From the NCBI RefSeq assembly GCF_000172155.1, contig NZ_ABIZ01000001.1, positions 8,155,105-8,219,104 of the forward strand: a stretch of 64,000 nt of DNA, written 5' to 3'. This stretch comes from Verrucomicrobium spinosum DSM 4136 = JCM 18804 (GTDB lineage: Bacteria; Verrucomicrobiota; Verrucomicrobiia; Verrucomicrobiales; Verrucomicrobiaceae). The notes under the pieces are model-generated. The model searched no databases, was not told where the DNA came from, and worked only from the letters and a program-made list of their open reading frames with translations. The position numbers and the translations under genes were made by a program. Below, one piece after another: positions 53,192 through 61,640 of the stretch (the stretch's first letter is position 1; each line of letters starts with the position of its first letter).

Positions 53192-55690
53192 TCATTTTGT
53201 AAATAGAGAGGAGGGCCCTGCGTAACGGCGACTTGCTGGCTTTGCCTGACGCTTCGCGATGTGACTGCTTTTCCAGGCCGTGTTGTCCTTCTTCAGGTTG
53301 GGGTTGTAGAACGGATCGCCTTGAGAAATCAACCAACCCCAATTCGACAAGAACCGGCTTGAGTCCGCAGGATGAGGATCATGGGAAAAGCTCTTGCCAC
53401 GAGTGGCAGACTCATGGTGGAGGACGGAGGTTTCGCCGCAGTAGAGGGTGCGATACCCAATCTGCCAAAGCCGCAGACAGAGATCCGTGTCATTATAGCC
53501 CACCTGCATCTCTTCACTAAAGCCGCCGACGGCTTCAAACGCCTGCCGCCTGAAGAGCGCACACGCGGTCGTAATTGCCGCCACTTCTCTCGTCACCCGG
53601 AGCATCCCAAGGTAACCGGGGGCGGGGTTGCCTTTTTCGTCCGTGGACGGCAAAAATTTTCCCAAATGCTCCGCCGTTCCGCAAAGCCCTACGGACACGC
53701 CCGCGTGCTGTATGGTTGCTTCGTCGGGATAAAGGAGCATAGGAGCTACCGCCCCAACGGTCTCATCAACAGCCGCCTCAAGCAATCTCTCCAGCCATTG
53801 CGGCTCCTTGGCTTCAATGTCATTGTTGCACAGAAGGAGATACTGGGCATCGCCAGCACCGCGACGAACGCCAAAATTATTGATCGCCGAATAATTAAAG
53901 GGGCCGCTGTAAGGAAGCACTAGATGCTTTTGGGCGAGAATTTCGAGCAACTCCTGCGCATCAGGCTCGTCGGACTGGTGGTCAACAATAACGATTTTAC
54001 AAGGGAGTTTTTCCGGCCACGTTTTCTCAAGGCTGGCCACCGTCTGGGCCAGCAAGTGCGCCTGGTTCTTTGTCGGGATGATCACCGCTACGGAAGAACG
54101 CTCAAGATCAACCTTGGGGCGGATGGAAAAGTAGTTGAAGGCGAATCCTGGCTCTACGTTGCCTACCACGCCTGTTCGCTTCAGGTGCTCCGTAAGGATA
54201 TTCGTAGATATCTCTGTCACTTCCTCCTGCATCAAATGGCCCGCACTGCTGGGCATCTGGCGCCACAGATACAAAATTTCCGGAATGTGAACGACGATGC
54301 GGGCCTTCTCCGCTGCGCGCAGAATCAAGTCGTAGTCTTGGGAGATCTGAAGTTTCTCATCGAACCCTCCAATTTCGTTGAGCAGGCGGGCACTGAACGC
54401 CACCAGATGCACAATATAGGGATGGGACCGGAGATAGCTGAGTGAGAAAGCGGGCCGGTAAATCCCGCCTAAAAACTCTCCAGCCAGATCAATGTGCCCT
54501 TCATCGCTATAGAGGAGGTCAGCGCCGGTTGCGAAGCTTGTCTGGGCCAGCCGGAGCAGGGCGACTGGGGAGATCAGGTCGTCGTGGTCCATCAGGGTGA
54601 TGATGTCCCCGGTCGCTGCGCGCAGTGCGGCGTTTGACGCGGCAGCGATGCCCCGGTTTTCACTGCACCGGATCACGACGATTCTTTCGTCCCACTTCTC
54701 AGCCTCGGTCAGCAGCTCTCGCGTGCTTGGGCTGGTTGAAGCGTCGTCGGCAATGCAGAGCTGCCAGTTTGGATAGAGCTGCGCCATTACGGAGCGGATG
54801 GCTGAGCGCAGATAGTCTGTGGGGGTGTTAAACACCGGCATGATGACCGAGACCAGCGGCTTGTGGGACATCGAATGAATCTCCTTCTGAAACATCCGCT
54901 TTTCAGACGAAGTCACTTGCATGATCTCGCTCACCTTTGCCACACGCCCCGAAGCGCTTTCAGCGCTGGGCTCAGCGCGCTGAGCCCCTGCCGCCACCCT
55001 CCCTTGATAGGTTTGCAAGCTGTGCCACTGGTTGCGGTCATCCAGGACTTCAAGAGTCAGACTGAAACGTGAAGGAAGCTTTTTGACTTCTATCTCGAAC
55101 CCGCAACGGTCGCTATTGGGATACGCGGGAAAGACGGCTCTTACATCGAACCGCTTCCGTCCATAGGCCCCTTCGTACTTCGTGTCGCCGATCACCGCCC
55201 GTATCCCTTGGATGAACTCGCCCGACTTCGTAAAACACCACCCTACCAGCGTCGTTGAATCATCGGCAAGATTCAGTGACTTGGGTTGCTCCAGTTGAAA
55301 CTCAAAACCGCTTTCCGCCTGGGCGGCTTTCCGCCGCTTGAAGAAAAATGCGGGCAGTGTCCAGCGGAACTGGAGTGTGCGTTCAGCCTCGCGCAAGGTG
55401 ATTTTTCTTCGGTCGCTTTCTTTTCGCAGTCGATCCATTTCATTGCGTGCCCAGTCCAGCTCGCGCCGTACATGAGCAAGCTCAGAACGGAGAAAACGAG
55501 CAGTTTCCTCTGCACTGGCGGCCGTCTGGGCCTTCTGCTCCAGCTCGCTTATACGCTTGCGGCTCGCGGCCAATTGCTCCTCGATATCCTCACGGTCTCC
55601 ATCAGCCCGGGAATATTGGGAAGGGAGGCTGTCCGTCTCCGATGGAGACGCACTGCCAGAGGCCGGGGGAACAATATCAGGGTAGGACAT
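53192..55690 (-). CDS. tandem GT2 glycosyltransferase with N-terminal beta-sandwich
   Basis: An 832-residue protein. Residues ~25-105 are coiled coil (ASRKRISELEQKAQTAASAE, LAHVRRELDWARNEMDRLRK). Residues ~135-230 form a beta-sandwich-like module (TTLVGWCFTKSGEFIQGIRA ... GAYGRKRFDVRAVFP ... CGFEIEVKKLPSR) shared with the two upstream genes. A first GT2 starts near 280 (VSVIMPVFNTPTDYLRSAIR, MDHDDLIS) and a second near 530 (VAVIIPTKNQAHLLAQ, LLCNNDIEAKE, VGYNDTDLCLRL). The second half strongly resembles the GT2 pair of the giant protein facing it. ATG 55690 is chosen because the longer frame from 55765 adds an unlikely Cys/Arg-rich leader. Confidence 0.85.
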   Translation of the reverse strand: MSYPDIVPPASGSASPSETDSLPSQYSRADGDREDIEEQLAASRKRISELEQKAQTAASAEETARFLRSELAHVRRELDWARNEMDRLRKESDRRKITLREAERTLQFRWTLPAFFFKRRKAAQAESGFEFQLEQPKSLNLADDSTTLVGWCFTKSGEFIQGIRAVIGDTKYEGAYGRKRFDVRAVFPAYPNSDRCGFEIEVKKLPSRFSLTLEVLDDRNQWHSLQTYQGRVAAGAQRAEPSAESASGRVAKVSEIMQVTSSEKRMFQKEIHSMSHKPLVSVIMPVFNTPTDYLRSAIRSVMAQLYPNWQLCIADDASTSPSTRELLTEAEKWDERIVVIRCSENRGIAAASNAALRAATGDIITLMDHDDLISPVALLRLAQTSFATGADLLYSDEGHIDLAGEFLGGIYRPAFSLSYLRSHPYIVHLVAFSARLLNEIGGFDEKLQISQDYDLILRAAEKARIVVHIPEILYLWRQMPSSAGHLMQEEVTEISTNILTEHLKRTGVVGNVEPGFAFNYFSIRPKVDLERSSVAVIIPTKNQAHLLAQTVASLEKTWPEKLPCKIVIVDHQSDEPDAQELLEILAQKHLVLPYSGPFNYSAINNFGVRRGAGDAQYLLLCNNDIEAKEPQWLERLLEAAVDETVGAVAPMLLYPDEATIQHAGVSVGLCGTAEHLGKFLPSTDEKGNPAPGYLGMLRVTREVAAITTACALFRRQAFEAVGGFSEEMQVGYNDTDLCLRLWQIGYRTLYCGETSVLHHESATRGKSFSHDPHPADSSRFLSNWGWLISQGDPFYNPNLKKDNTAWKSSHIAKRQAKPASRRYAGPSSLFTK

Positions 55691-55999
55691 AACTGTTTCA
55701 CTCGCGTCACCTGCACATTGCCTTCGCTGAAGCGCCGCACCTGCAGCGGAAGAGCCCAGGAACATAGATCGCCATTCTTGGAATCAGCAACCTGAATCTC
55801 ACTTTCGTCTCATCGTCAGCCGCGCAATGAGGATGGTTCTTTTTGCCATGCGGACGATAGACGGATCCTCTCATGACCGGTGCAGTGAGAGCTGGAGGGT
55901 CTGCAATTCTCGCAACCCGGCAACAAGACCTGGCCATCATGCCGCATTTGCGCGTGTATTTCCTCATGCTTCACCCTCTTTGGTGGAAGGCCCTTCACT
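55691..55999. other. intergenic gap within the glycan operon
   Basis: These 309 bases separate the TylF-type gene from the GT2 gene. A hairpin CTCTCA...TGAGAG lies near 55869-55892. Short frames here lack family likeness. An internal promoter is possible. Confidence 0.45.
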
Positions 56000-57085
56000 T
56001 CAATCCTTCCGCCAAAAAGCGCCCGTCCAGTCGATCATTGAAACGGGTGCATGAATACCTTTTTCGGCACGATAATCCCGCACCGCCTGGCGACAGGCGG
56101 GGATGGCACCGTAATCGTCAATGACACAGAATCCACCGCGAGAGAGTTTGGGGTAAAGATGCGTGAGAACGTCCATCGTTGACTCATACATATCCCCGTC
56201 CAGCCGAAGTACGGCGAGCTGCGCAATATCTGCTTTGGGCATGGTCTGCGAAAACAAGCCCTTAAGAAACCGCACCTGATCATCGAGCAGTCCGTAGCGG
56301 GCGAAGTTTCCCTTCACTCTTTCAAGCGGTATGGCGAGCTCTTTGAACGTATAGAGGATGTCGCCCGAGTCTGCCGGATACTTTTCTTCATCAGGTTGAG
56401 GAAGTCCCGCGAACGAATCCGCGACCCACACTTTTCGACTGTGCTCTTCATACGCCTGCAGCACTCCTCGGAGCATGATGCACGCGCCTCCGCGCCAGAC
56501 ACCGGTCTCTATAAAATCTCCCGGCACGTTCTCCTCAAGGGCTGTCTCAGCGCAAGCCCTAAGATGCCTCATCCTCTGCTGGCCGATCATGCTGTGAGCA
56601 TGGCCTGGCCAGTCCTGCCCGTCATAGCGGACCAAAAGCTCGGCATCTTCAGCATATGGGATGCCAAGCAATGTTTTCTCCAGTAGATCAAGATATCGCG
56701 CCTGTGGATGCTGCGAATCCACCCATGGCAGACTTTCATGACTCACCCCTTTAGGCACATCTCGTTCGAGGGTGATCTTTCTACCCACACGCCCCAATTC
56801 GAATCCATTTCGATTAAAAAATATCAGATCCAAGCGGTGCTCGCCTCCCGGCAGTCCTGATGGCAAAACAATATGGGCGCAGAACCCTACGTGGACTGTA
56901 GGACAGCTTGCCTGAAAGGCCTCCAAAACATCCGGCCTGGCACTACCGCAGGAAATGGGGCCTATCGTTTGACCGGCAATTTCCAAGCGTCCGTACCAGA
57001 TGATTTCATCTGAAACAAATGCCCAGCCCGAGAGATGCCACTCGGATTCGGTTTCAACAATTAAATGGTCGATATGGATATTCAC
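56000..57085 (-). CDS. TylF/MycF-type methyltransferase with N-terminal beta-sandwich
   Basis: A 361-residue protein from GTG 57085. Residues ~1-110 are the beta-sandwich-like module (WHLSGWAFVSDEIIWYGRLE ... GSARPDVLEAF ... GFCAHIVLPSGLPGGEHRLD). Residues ~130-361 are a TylF/MycF-type SAM methyltransferase: YLDLLEKTLLGIPY, ETGVWRGGACIMLRG (SAM loop), VWVADSFAGLP, LRLDGDMYESTMDVL and GGFCVIDDYGAIPACRQAV with metal-binding Asp residues. TylF enzymes methylate sugar hydroxyls using Mg2+. In this operon it probably O-methylates a glycan sugar. It lies 35 bases after the sulfotransferase gene. Confidence 0.88.
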   Translation of the reverse strand: MNIHIDHLIVETESEWHLSGWAFVSDEIIWYGRLEIAGQTIGPISCGSARPDVLEAFQASCPTVHVGFCAHIVLPSGLPGGEHRLDLIFFNRNGFELGRVGRKITLERDVPKGVSHESLPWVDSQHPQARYLDLLEKTLLGIPYAEDAELLVRYDGQDWPGHAHSMIGQQRMRHLRACAETALEENVPGDFIETGVWRGGACIMLRGVLQAYEEHSRKVWVADSFAGLPQPDEEKYPADSGDILYTFKELAIPLERVKGNFARYGLLDDQVRFLKGLFSQTMPKADIAQLAVLRLDGDMYESTMDVLTHLYPKLSRGGFCVIDDYGAIPACRQAVRDYRAEKGIHAPVSMIDWTGAFWRKD

Positions 57086-57120
57086 TGGTGTGGCTTTTGA
57101 CTGACTGACTTCTTAAATGT

Positions 57121-58308
57121 TTAGCTATCCCAATGCTGCATGACCCTCCCGATCCTAGTCTCAACCCGCTCTCGTACCCCGGAAAAACGCTCTGCCAGCA
57201 TGGCTTTGGTTTCTTTGCGTAAGACAGAAAGGTACGCTGCCTGGTTCTGCGGCTCCGTGCTCACCCGGATCGATGGGTCCACGCCGAGGAACGCGAAAAT
57301 TTCTCTCTGCCAATGTACTGGATCACTGCTCCACTCACCCAACGTCAGAACAAAAAACTGCCCGGCAGGAAAATGATGCAGATAGTTTTCAAGTTGGAGA
57401 TCATATCGGGATGATCGAACGTACATGTAGTTCCAAAAATACTGGGGGCAGTTCCTCCTGAACAGAGGATCGGCGAAGCGAAGTTCCTCTTCCTCCAGAG
57501 CCAGCTCAAAGGCGGCAAGCGTTTCGTGCCCGTGGCGCTTCATGTGCTGAAAGAGCGAGTGAGCGCGATGAACAGGATTTCGCAGAATGAGGAGAAACCT
57601 CGCTTCAGGAAAAAGCTGCCGCAACACCGGAGCGGTTTCAAAGCTGCTGAAGTAAGCATGCGAAGCTTCGCCATATCGCGTCTTTCCCTCCATTTCCGGA
57701 AACAACCGGAAATATTGCATGGGATTGCTGACGACCTGAAAGCCAGATGTAAAAAAGCTGGGCTCCTTAATAGCTGAGAGGTGAATCTGTGGGTGCTGTT
57801 TGAGGGCATGATACAGGCTGGTAGTGCCGCACTTTCCTGCACCGAGGATGAAAAAATTAGGGGGAGCCAGCTTCTCGTTCATGCCGACATGGGACATCAA
57901 ATGCTCTCCGGCATTCCCCGTGCCCACGGGTTGAGAGCTTGGGATTCCCAAGTCGAGAGGCGGAGAGGAACCGTCCTCAATGGTTACCTCCCGGCAAAGC
58001 TCCACCCGGAAGGATGAAGAGGTGGTGAATACCAGTTTTAGGTTAAAGGAATCGAAGCCTTCGGCCACGTTCCTGATCTCGACCTGGCCGACGTACCCAA
58101 CGCCATCAATCCTGCAACGTCCTCTGAAGTGAGCTTTCACGTCAGGACGAGAAATCCCGTAGGTTAGGTGCCCCAGTGGAGAATGGTTCCACCACACCTG
58201 AGCCTCGACAATTTGCCCCTGTTCCGCGAAGGCCCAGCCCACCACCTGGATCAACACTTTGGCCCCCATCTTCCTAGCCACTGCCCTGTCGATAACCGCT
58301 TCTACCAT
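57121..58308 (-). CDS. PAPS-dependent sulfotransferase with N-terminal beta-sandwich
   Basis: A 395-residue protein. Residues ~10-125 carry the beta-sandwich-like module (IQVVGWAFAEQGQIVEAQVW ... GISRPDVKAHF ... GVGYVGQVEIRNV). The sulfotransferase domain, ~150-395, has the 5'-phosphosulfate loop FILGAGKCGTTSLYHAL, KEPSFF, the 3'-phosphate motif RFLLILRNPVHRAHSLFQHM and the carbohydrate-type EWSSDPVHWQREIFAFLGV. It transfers sulfate from PAPS, here probably to a surface glycan. It is the first gene of the minus-strand operon. ATG 58308 is used because residues from 58386 on have no counterpart in the family. Confidence 0.88.
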   Translation of the reverse strand: MVEAVIDRAVARKMGAKVLIQVVGWAFAEQGQIVEAQVWWNHSPLGHLTYGISRPDVKAHFRGRCRIDGVGYVGQVEIRNVAEGFDSFNLKLVFTTSSSFRVELCREVTIEDGSSPPLDLGIPSSQPVGTGNAGEHLMSHVGMNEKLAPPNFFILGAGKCGTTSLYHALKQHPQIHLSAIKEPSFFTSGFQVVSNPMQYFRLFPEMEGKTRYGEASHAYFSSFETAPVLRQLFPEARFLLILRNPVHRAHSLFQHMKRHGHETLAAFELALEEEELRFADPLFRRNCPQYFWNYMYVRSSRYDLQLENYLHHFPAGQFFVLTLGEWSSDPVHWQREIFAFLGVDPSIRVSTEPQNQAAYLSVLRKETKAMLAERFSGVRERVETRIGRVMQHWDS

Positions 58309-58474
58309 GAGCAAGAAATCATTCCAAAACGCAATGGATGCCACTGAAATTGAACAACCTGTCGTCAAATCACGCACGCAAAGCATTTCTGTCGTACCCT
58401 CAGCTCAAAACGAGTCCCACAACCCGACCACTTGAGCTGAAACTTCACGCCTCCTCAGCGCGTTGCCTCACTCC

Positions 58475-59407
58475 ATGCGCCGCTTGCTTCCCGTCCTCCT
58501 TACCGGTTTGAGCTTCCTCACACCCTGGTTGCCACTCGCGGCCGCCCAGCCCCTGGCTCAGGACTACATGCTGGTGTTCCGCAATCCCAACCCGGAATTC
58601 TATGTGGAGGGTCCCGGACTGACCCGGCTGGAAGACGGTACGCTGGTCGCCATTGTACCGGGGGTGCCCCGAGTTCAATGGAGCGAGGAGCGACGGGCCA
58701 CTCAGAGCGTCGTGCACATCCTGCGCAGTCAAGACGGTGGCAAGAGCTGGCAAGAACCGCGGACCGCGTCTGGTGGCAGGGGACTTGTCCGGAGATCCGC
58801 TGAATCCCTCCGCCTGGCGCATCTCTGAGCCGGTGGCCTTCCCGGGCATCCCGGACATGATGGCCCTGCCGGAGCTGGCCAACCTGGGAAATCAATACCT
58901 CGAACCCAATGTCATCGAGGTGGCGGGAAAACTTCGGGTCATGTGCGCGGTGAAGTTCCGGCGACAGGCGGTCACGAGCATCAATACCATGCTGAGGGCC
59001 GTTGATTCACCTGAGAAGCTGGGCCTGGAGTTCGGCATGTATCACGCCATGCCGGGCGGACAGCTCAAGTTCTGCATCATCCGGGATGAGGTGTCCAAGA
59101 TGTTCTGGGCCACGGCCAATCTCCCGGTGGACAGCCTGGGCGTCTTTGACTGGTGGAAGGGGTTCAAGGAAAAAGGAGGCAAGCTGGTGGCTGAGCAGGC
59201 ACCGGGCGGCAACGACCGCCGCTTCCTCATGCTGCAGTACAGCATGGATGGCCTGAACTGGTTCCCCGCCGGCTGCATCGCCCAAGTACCCAAGGTGACG
59301 CAATTTTTCATGTACGCCCGGCCCGTGGTGGATGGCGGGGATCTGGCCATCATCGCGTGAAGAATTTCCGCAGCCTGGCACTGGATCTGGTGCCAATGCC
59401 GGAGTAG
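58475..59407 (+). pseudogene. broken secreted sialidase/BNR-like gene
   Basis: Starts with a signal peptide (LLPVLLTGLSFLTPWLPLAA) and GPGLTRLEDGTLVAIVPG, then the Asp-box-like SQDGGKSWQEPR. Near 58760 the frame must shift by one base to continue as LVAGDLSGDPLNPSAWRISE and on through YLEPNVIEVAGKLRVMCAVK to DGGDLAIIA. A stop follows at 59358. The last family-like piece (VKNFRSLALDLVPMPE) appears in yet another frame at 59357-59404, right after, as if ~40 codons had been lost. So one frameshift plus one internal deletion. Either a decayed gene or, for the first lesion, a sequencing error. Confidence 0.7.
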
Positions 59408-59426
59408 GGGTGGTGCGGCGAGTTCC

Positions 59427-59753
59427 ATGAAGCACCTTCTGTTTATCTGCTCCCAGAACAAGCTGCGCAGCCCCACGGGCGAGGCTGTCTTTTCTGATTA
59501 CCCTGGAGTGAGCACCGATTCCGCCGGGCTCAATCACGATGCGGAAGTACCGCTCTCAGAAGAGCAGCTGGAATGGGCGAATGTTGTGCTCGTCATGGAG
59601 ACCACTCACCGGAAGCGCCTCAATGACCGGTTTGGCCAAGCCCTTCGCGGCAAACAAGTGGTGGTGCTCAACATTCCTGATCGCTATGAGTTCATGGATC
59701 CCGCTCTAGTGGAACTCTTGAAGGCCCGCTGCGCGCCGTATTTGCCGGGGTAA
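59427..59753 (+). CDS. low-molecular-weight protein tyrosine phosphatase-like protein
   Basis: A 108-residue protein. The P-loop CSQNKLRS fits the LMW-PTP signature C-x5-R-S at the N-terminus (after MKHLLFI), and the general acid may be Asp in EFMDPALVE near the C-terminus. At 108 residues it is shorter than the usual ~150, but short members of this type exist. It starts 20 bases after the broken sialidase-like gene and 73 bases before the antitoxin gene. Substrate unknown; in glycan clusters such enzymes often act on tyrosine kinases, but this one lies outside the island. Confidence 0.75.
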   Translation: MKHLLFICSQNKLRSPTGEAVFSDYPGVSTDSAGLNHDAEVPLSEEQLEWANVVLVMETTHRKRLNDRFGQALRGKQVVVLNIPDRYEFMDPALVELLKARCAPYLPG

Positions 59754-59826
59754 GGAGATGACTTTGTCCGCATTCGATGGGTTGAAAGGACCTTGCGAAG
59801 CTCTGAAGAGGGGGATACGATTGGCC

Positions 59827-60039
59827 ATGGTCACCCTGAGCGAAATTCACGAGCAGGCAATGCAGTTACCCTCAGCGCAACGTGCATCTCTCGCAGCAGA
59901 CCTGCTGGGATCTCTTGAACCCGTATTAATGGATGCAGATGACGGGGTTGAAGAGGCTTTGAGAAGGGATGCTGAATTGGATGCAGATCCGTCTCTGGAA
60001 ATGACTTTGGACGAACTGCGAGCGGCATTGGGAAGATGA
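59827..60039 (+). CDS. addiction-module antitoxin (PF09720-like)
   Basis: A 70-residue acidic protein, MVTLSEIHEQAMQLPSAQRA with SLAADLLGSLEPVL and DADPSLEMTLDELRAALGR, matching the putative addiction-module component family that pairs with ParE/RelE toxins. Its stop overlaps the toxin start by 4 bases (ATGA). The frame is open upstream to 59758, but the family N-terminus starts at ATG 59827. The antitoxin probably binds the toxin through its C-terminal helix. Confidence 0.82.
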   Translation: MVTLSEIHEQAMQLPSAQRASLAADLLGSLEPVLMDADDGVEEALRRDAELDADPSLEMTLDELRAALGR

Positions 60040-60338
60040 CAGTGCCCCGGGTTGTCTTCCATCCCCGTGTACAGTCCGACATGGGAGATGTGCTACAGTA
60101 CGATAGGGAGCAGGGAGGTGACTCGCTTTCTGAGCGCTTCTTCGAGATGTTCTTGGCTACGGTTGACCGAGTCCGAAAAAACCCTCAAGCCTGCCATCCT
60201 GTTTCGAAGGGAATGCGACGAGTGGCCATCAAGGGATTTCCTTACCATCTGCTTTTCAGAAGTTCGAAAGCGAAAATCCGCATCCTGGTGCTGCGTCATG
60301 ACAAAAGGCATCCGTCTTTCGGACTTTCGCGGAGATAG
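60036..60338 (+). CDS. ParE/RelE-superfamily toxin
   Basis: A 100-residue basic protein with the ParE/RelE fold pattern: VVFHPRVQSDMGDVLQYDRE, RFFEMFLATVDRVRKNP, KGMRRVAIKGFPYHLLFRSS, and the conserved end ILVLRHDKRHPSFGLSRR. Toxins with this ending (VLRHDRRHP) and PF09720 antitoxins form type II modules that target DNA gyrase or translating ribosomes. It overlaps its antitoxin gene by ATGA. The module looks intact. Confidence 0.85.
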   Translation: MTVPRVVFHPRVQSDMGDVLQYDREQGGDSLSERFFEMFLATVDRVRKNPQACHPVSKGMRRVAIKGFPYHLLFRSSKAKIRILVLRHDKRHPSFGLSRR

Positions 60339-60416
60339 AATCGGGGGCACAAGCCCAGCCCCTCCGACTCCTTGACATTCAGCCCCCGGAGCCTGTATGC
60401 TTCGCCTTCAACCGTC

Positions 60417-61481
60417 ATGACTTACACCGAACTCCACCGCCTCTACCACCAGCCGTTCTTTGACCTGCTCAAGCAGGCGCGCGCCGTTCACGAGGAACAC
60501 TGGCCGGAGAAGGAAGTGCAGCTCTGCACCCTCCTCAGCATCAAGACGGGCGGTTGCAGCGAGGACTGCGGCTACTGCGCCCAGAGCTCCCGCTACTCCA
60601 CCGGTCTGCAGCGCGAGAATCTGCTCAGCAAGGAGACGGTCATGGAGCGCGCCCAGGCCGCCAAGGCCAATGGCTCCACCCGCTTCTGCATGGGTGCCGC
60701 CTGGAAGGGCGTCCGCATGGGCACCCAGAAGTTTGATCAGGTGCTCGATATCGTGCGCAATGTCAGCACGCTGGGCATGGAAGTTTGTGTGACCCTCGGG
60801 GAACTCGGCCAGGACGAAGCCGTGGCTCTCAAGGACGCCGGGGTGACCGCCTACAACCACAATCTCGACACCTCCCGCGATCACTACAAAAACATCGTCA
60901 CCACCCACACCTACGACGACCGTTTGCGCACCATCCGCCACGCCCAGGAAGCGGGCATGAGCGTCTGCTGCGGCGGCATCCTGGGTCTGGGCGAGTCCAT
61001 TGATGACCGCCTGAAGATGCTGGAGACCCTGAGCAACTTCAATCCTCCGCCGGAAAGCGTGCCGATCAACAGCCTCATGCCCATCAAGGGCACGCCGATG
61101 GAGAACAATGAGCCAGTCGATGTGTTCTCCCTGGTGCGCATGATCGCCGTCACCCGTATTGCCATCCCAAATGCGAAGGTGCGCCTCAGCGCTGGCCGCT
61201 ACTCCCTCAGCAAGGAAGCCCAGGCCATGTGCTACTTCGCCGGGGCCAACTCCATCTTCTACGGGGACAAGCTGCTCACGACCGTGAACCCGCGGGCCAA
61301 CGAGGACATGAAGCTCCTCCAGGAACTGGGCCTGGTAGCTCAGGCTCCCAACCCGAGCATGACTTCCCCAGAGGTGGACCTCGACCGTCCTCTTTCACCC
61401 TGCTGCCCCTCCGACGAATGCCACGAACCTGAGCAAGAACTCGTCGCTACCGGTTGTTCCAGCGGCGGCTGTGGTTGCTAG
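60417..61481 (+). CDS. bioB: biotin synthase with Cys-rich tail
   Basis: BioB inserts sulfur into dethiobiotin, the last step of biotin synthesis. The 354 residues show the radical-SAM cluster C-x3-C-x2-C in KTGGCSEDCGYCAQS, YNHNLDTSRDHY, GGILGLGES, RLSAGRYSLSKEAQ with the [2Fe-2S] Arg, and MCYFAGANSIFYGDKLLTT. The last ~30 residues, beyond the usual end, carry six cysteines (PCCPSDECHEPEQELVATGC and SSGGCGC). ATG 60417 is used; the frame is open to 60372. No other bio genes are nearby. A strong terminator follows. Confidence 0.95.
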   Translation: MTYTELHRLYHQPFFDLLKQARAVHEEHWPEKEVQLCTLLSIKTGGCSEDCGYCAQSSRYSTGLQRENLLSKETVMERAQAAKANGSTRFCMGAAWKGVRMGTQKFDQVLDIVRNVSTLGMEVCVTLGELGQDEAVALKDAGVTAYNHNLDTSRDHYKNIVTTHTYDDRLRTIRHAQEAGMSVCCGGILGLGESIDDRLKMLETLSNFNPPPESVPINSLMPIKGTPMENNEPVDVFSLVRMIAVTRIAIPNAKVRLSAGRYSLSKEAQAMCYFAGANSIFYGDKLLTTVNPRANEDMKLLQELGLVAQAPNPSMTSPEVDLDRPLSPCCPSDECHEPEQELVATGCSSGGCGC

Positions 61482-61512
61482 CTCCTCGCGACATCATCCC
61501 GTGAATCTTGAA

Positions 61513-61538
61513 GGCGGCTCTGCGGAGCCGCCTTTTTT
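61513..61538 (+). terminator. bioB intrinsic terminator
   Basis: GGCGGCTC-tgcg-GAGCCGCC, 8-bp perfect stem, 4-base loop, followed by TTTTTT, 31 bases past bioB. Confidence 0.92.
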
Positions 61539-61567
61539 GGCCCTTTGCGTCTTAAATCAAGTTCCCC

Positions 61568-61620
61568 TGACATAATGTCATGTTTTCTTGACACGCGTTC
61601 ATGCCAGGATATCCTGACAC
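61568..61620 (+). promoter_or_regulatory. promoter and TGACA operator of membrane/XRE pair
   Basis: TTGACA (61588-61593), 16 bases, TATCCT (61610-61615). A perfect palindrome TGACAT-a-ATGTCA lies at 61568-61580, and TGACA recurs at 61589 and 61615, flanking the promoter. An AAGGAGA ribosome-binding site lies at 61627-61633, 7 bases before the ATG. Confidence 0.6.
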
Positions 61621-61640
61621 TGTGTAAAGGAGACTTGACT

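Noticed and set aside
59758-59826. Longer N-terminus for the antitoxin
   Set aside because: The 23 extra residues have no family counterpart and the internal ATG gives the typical antitoxin start.
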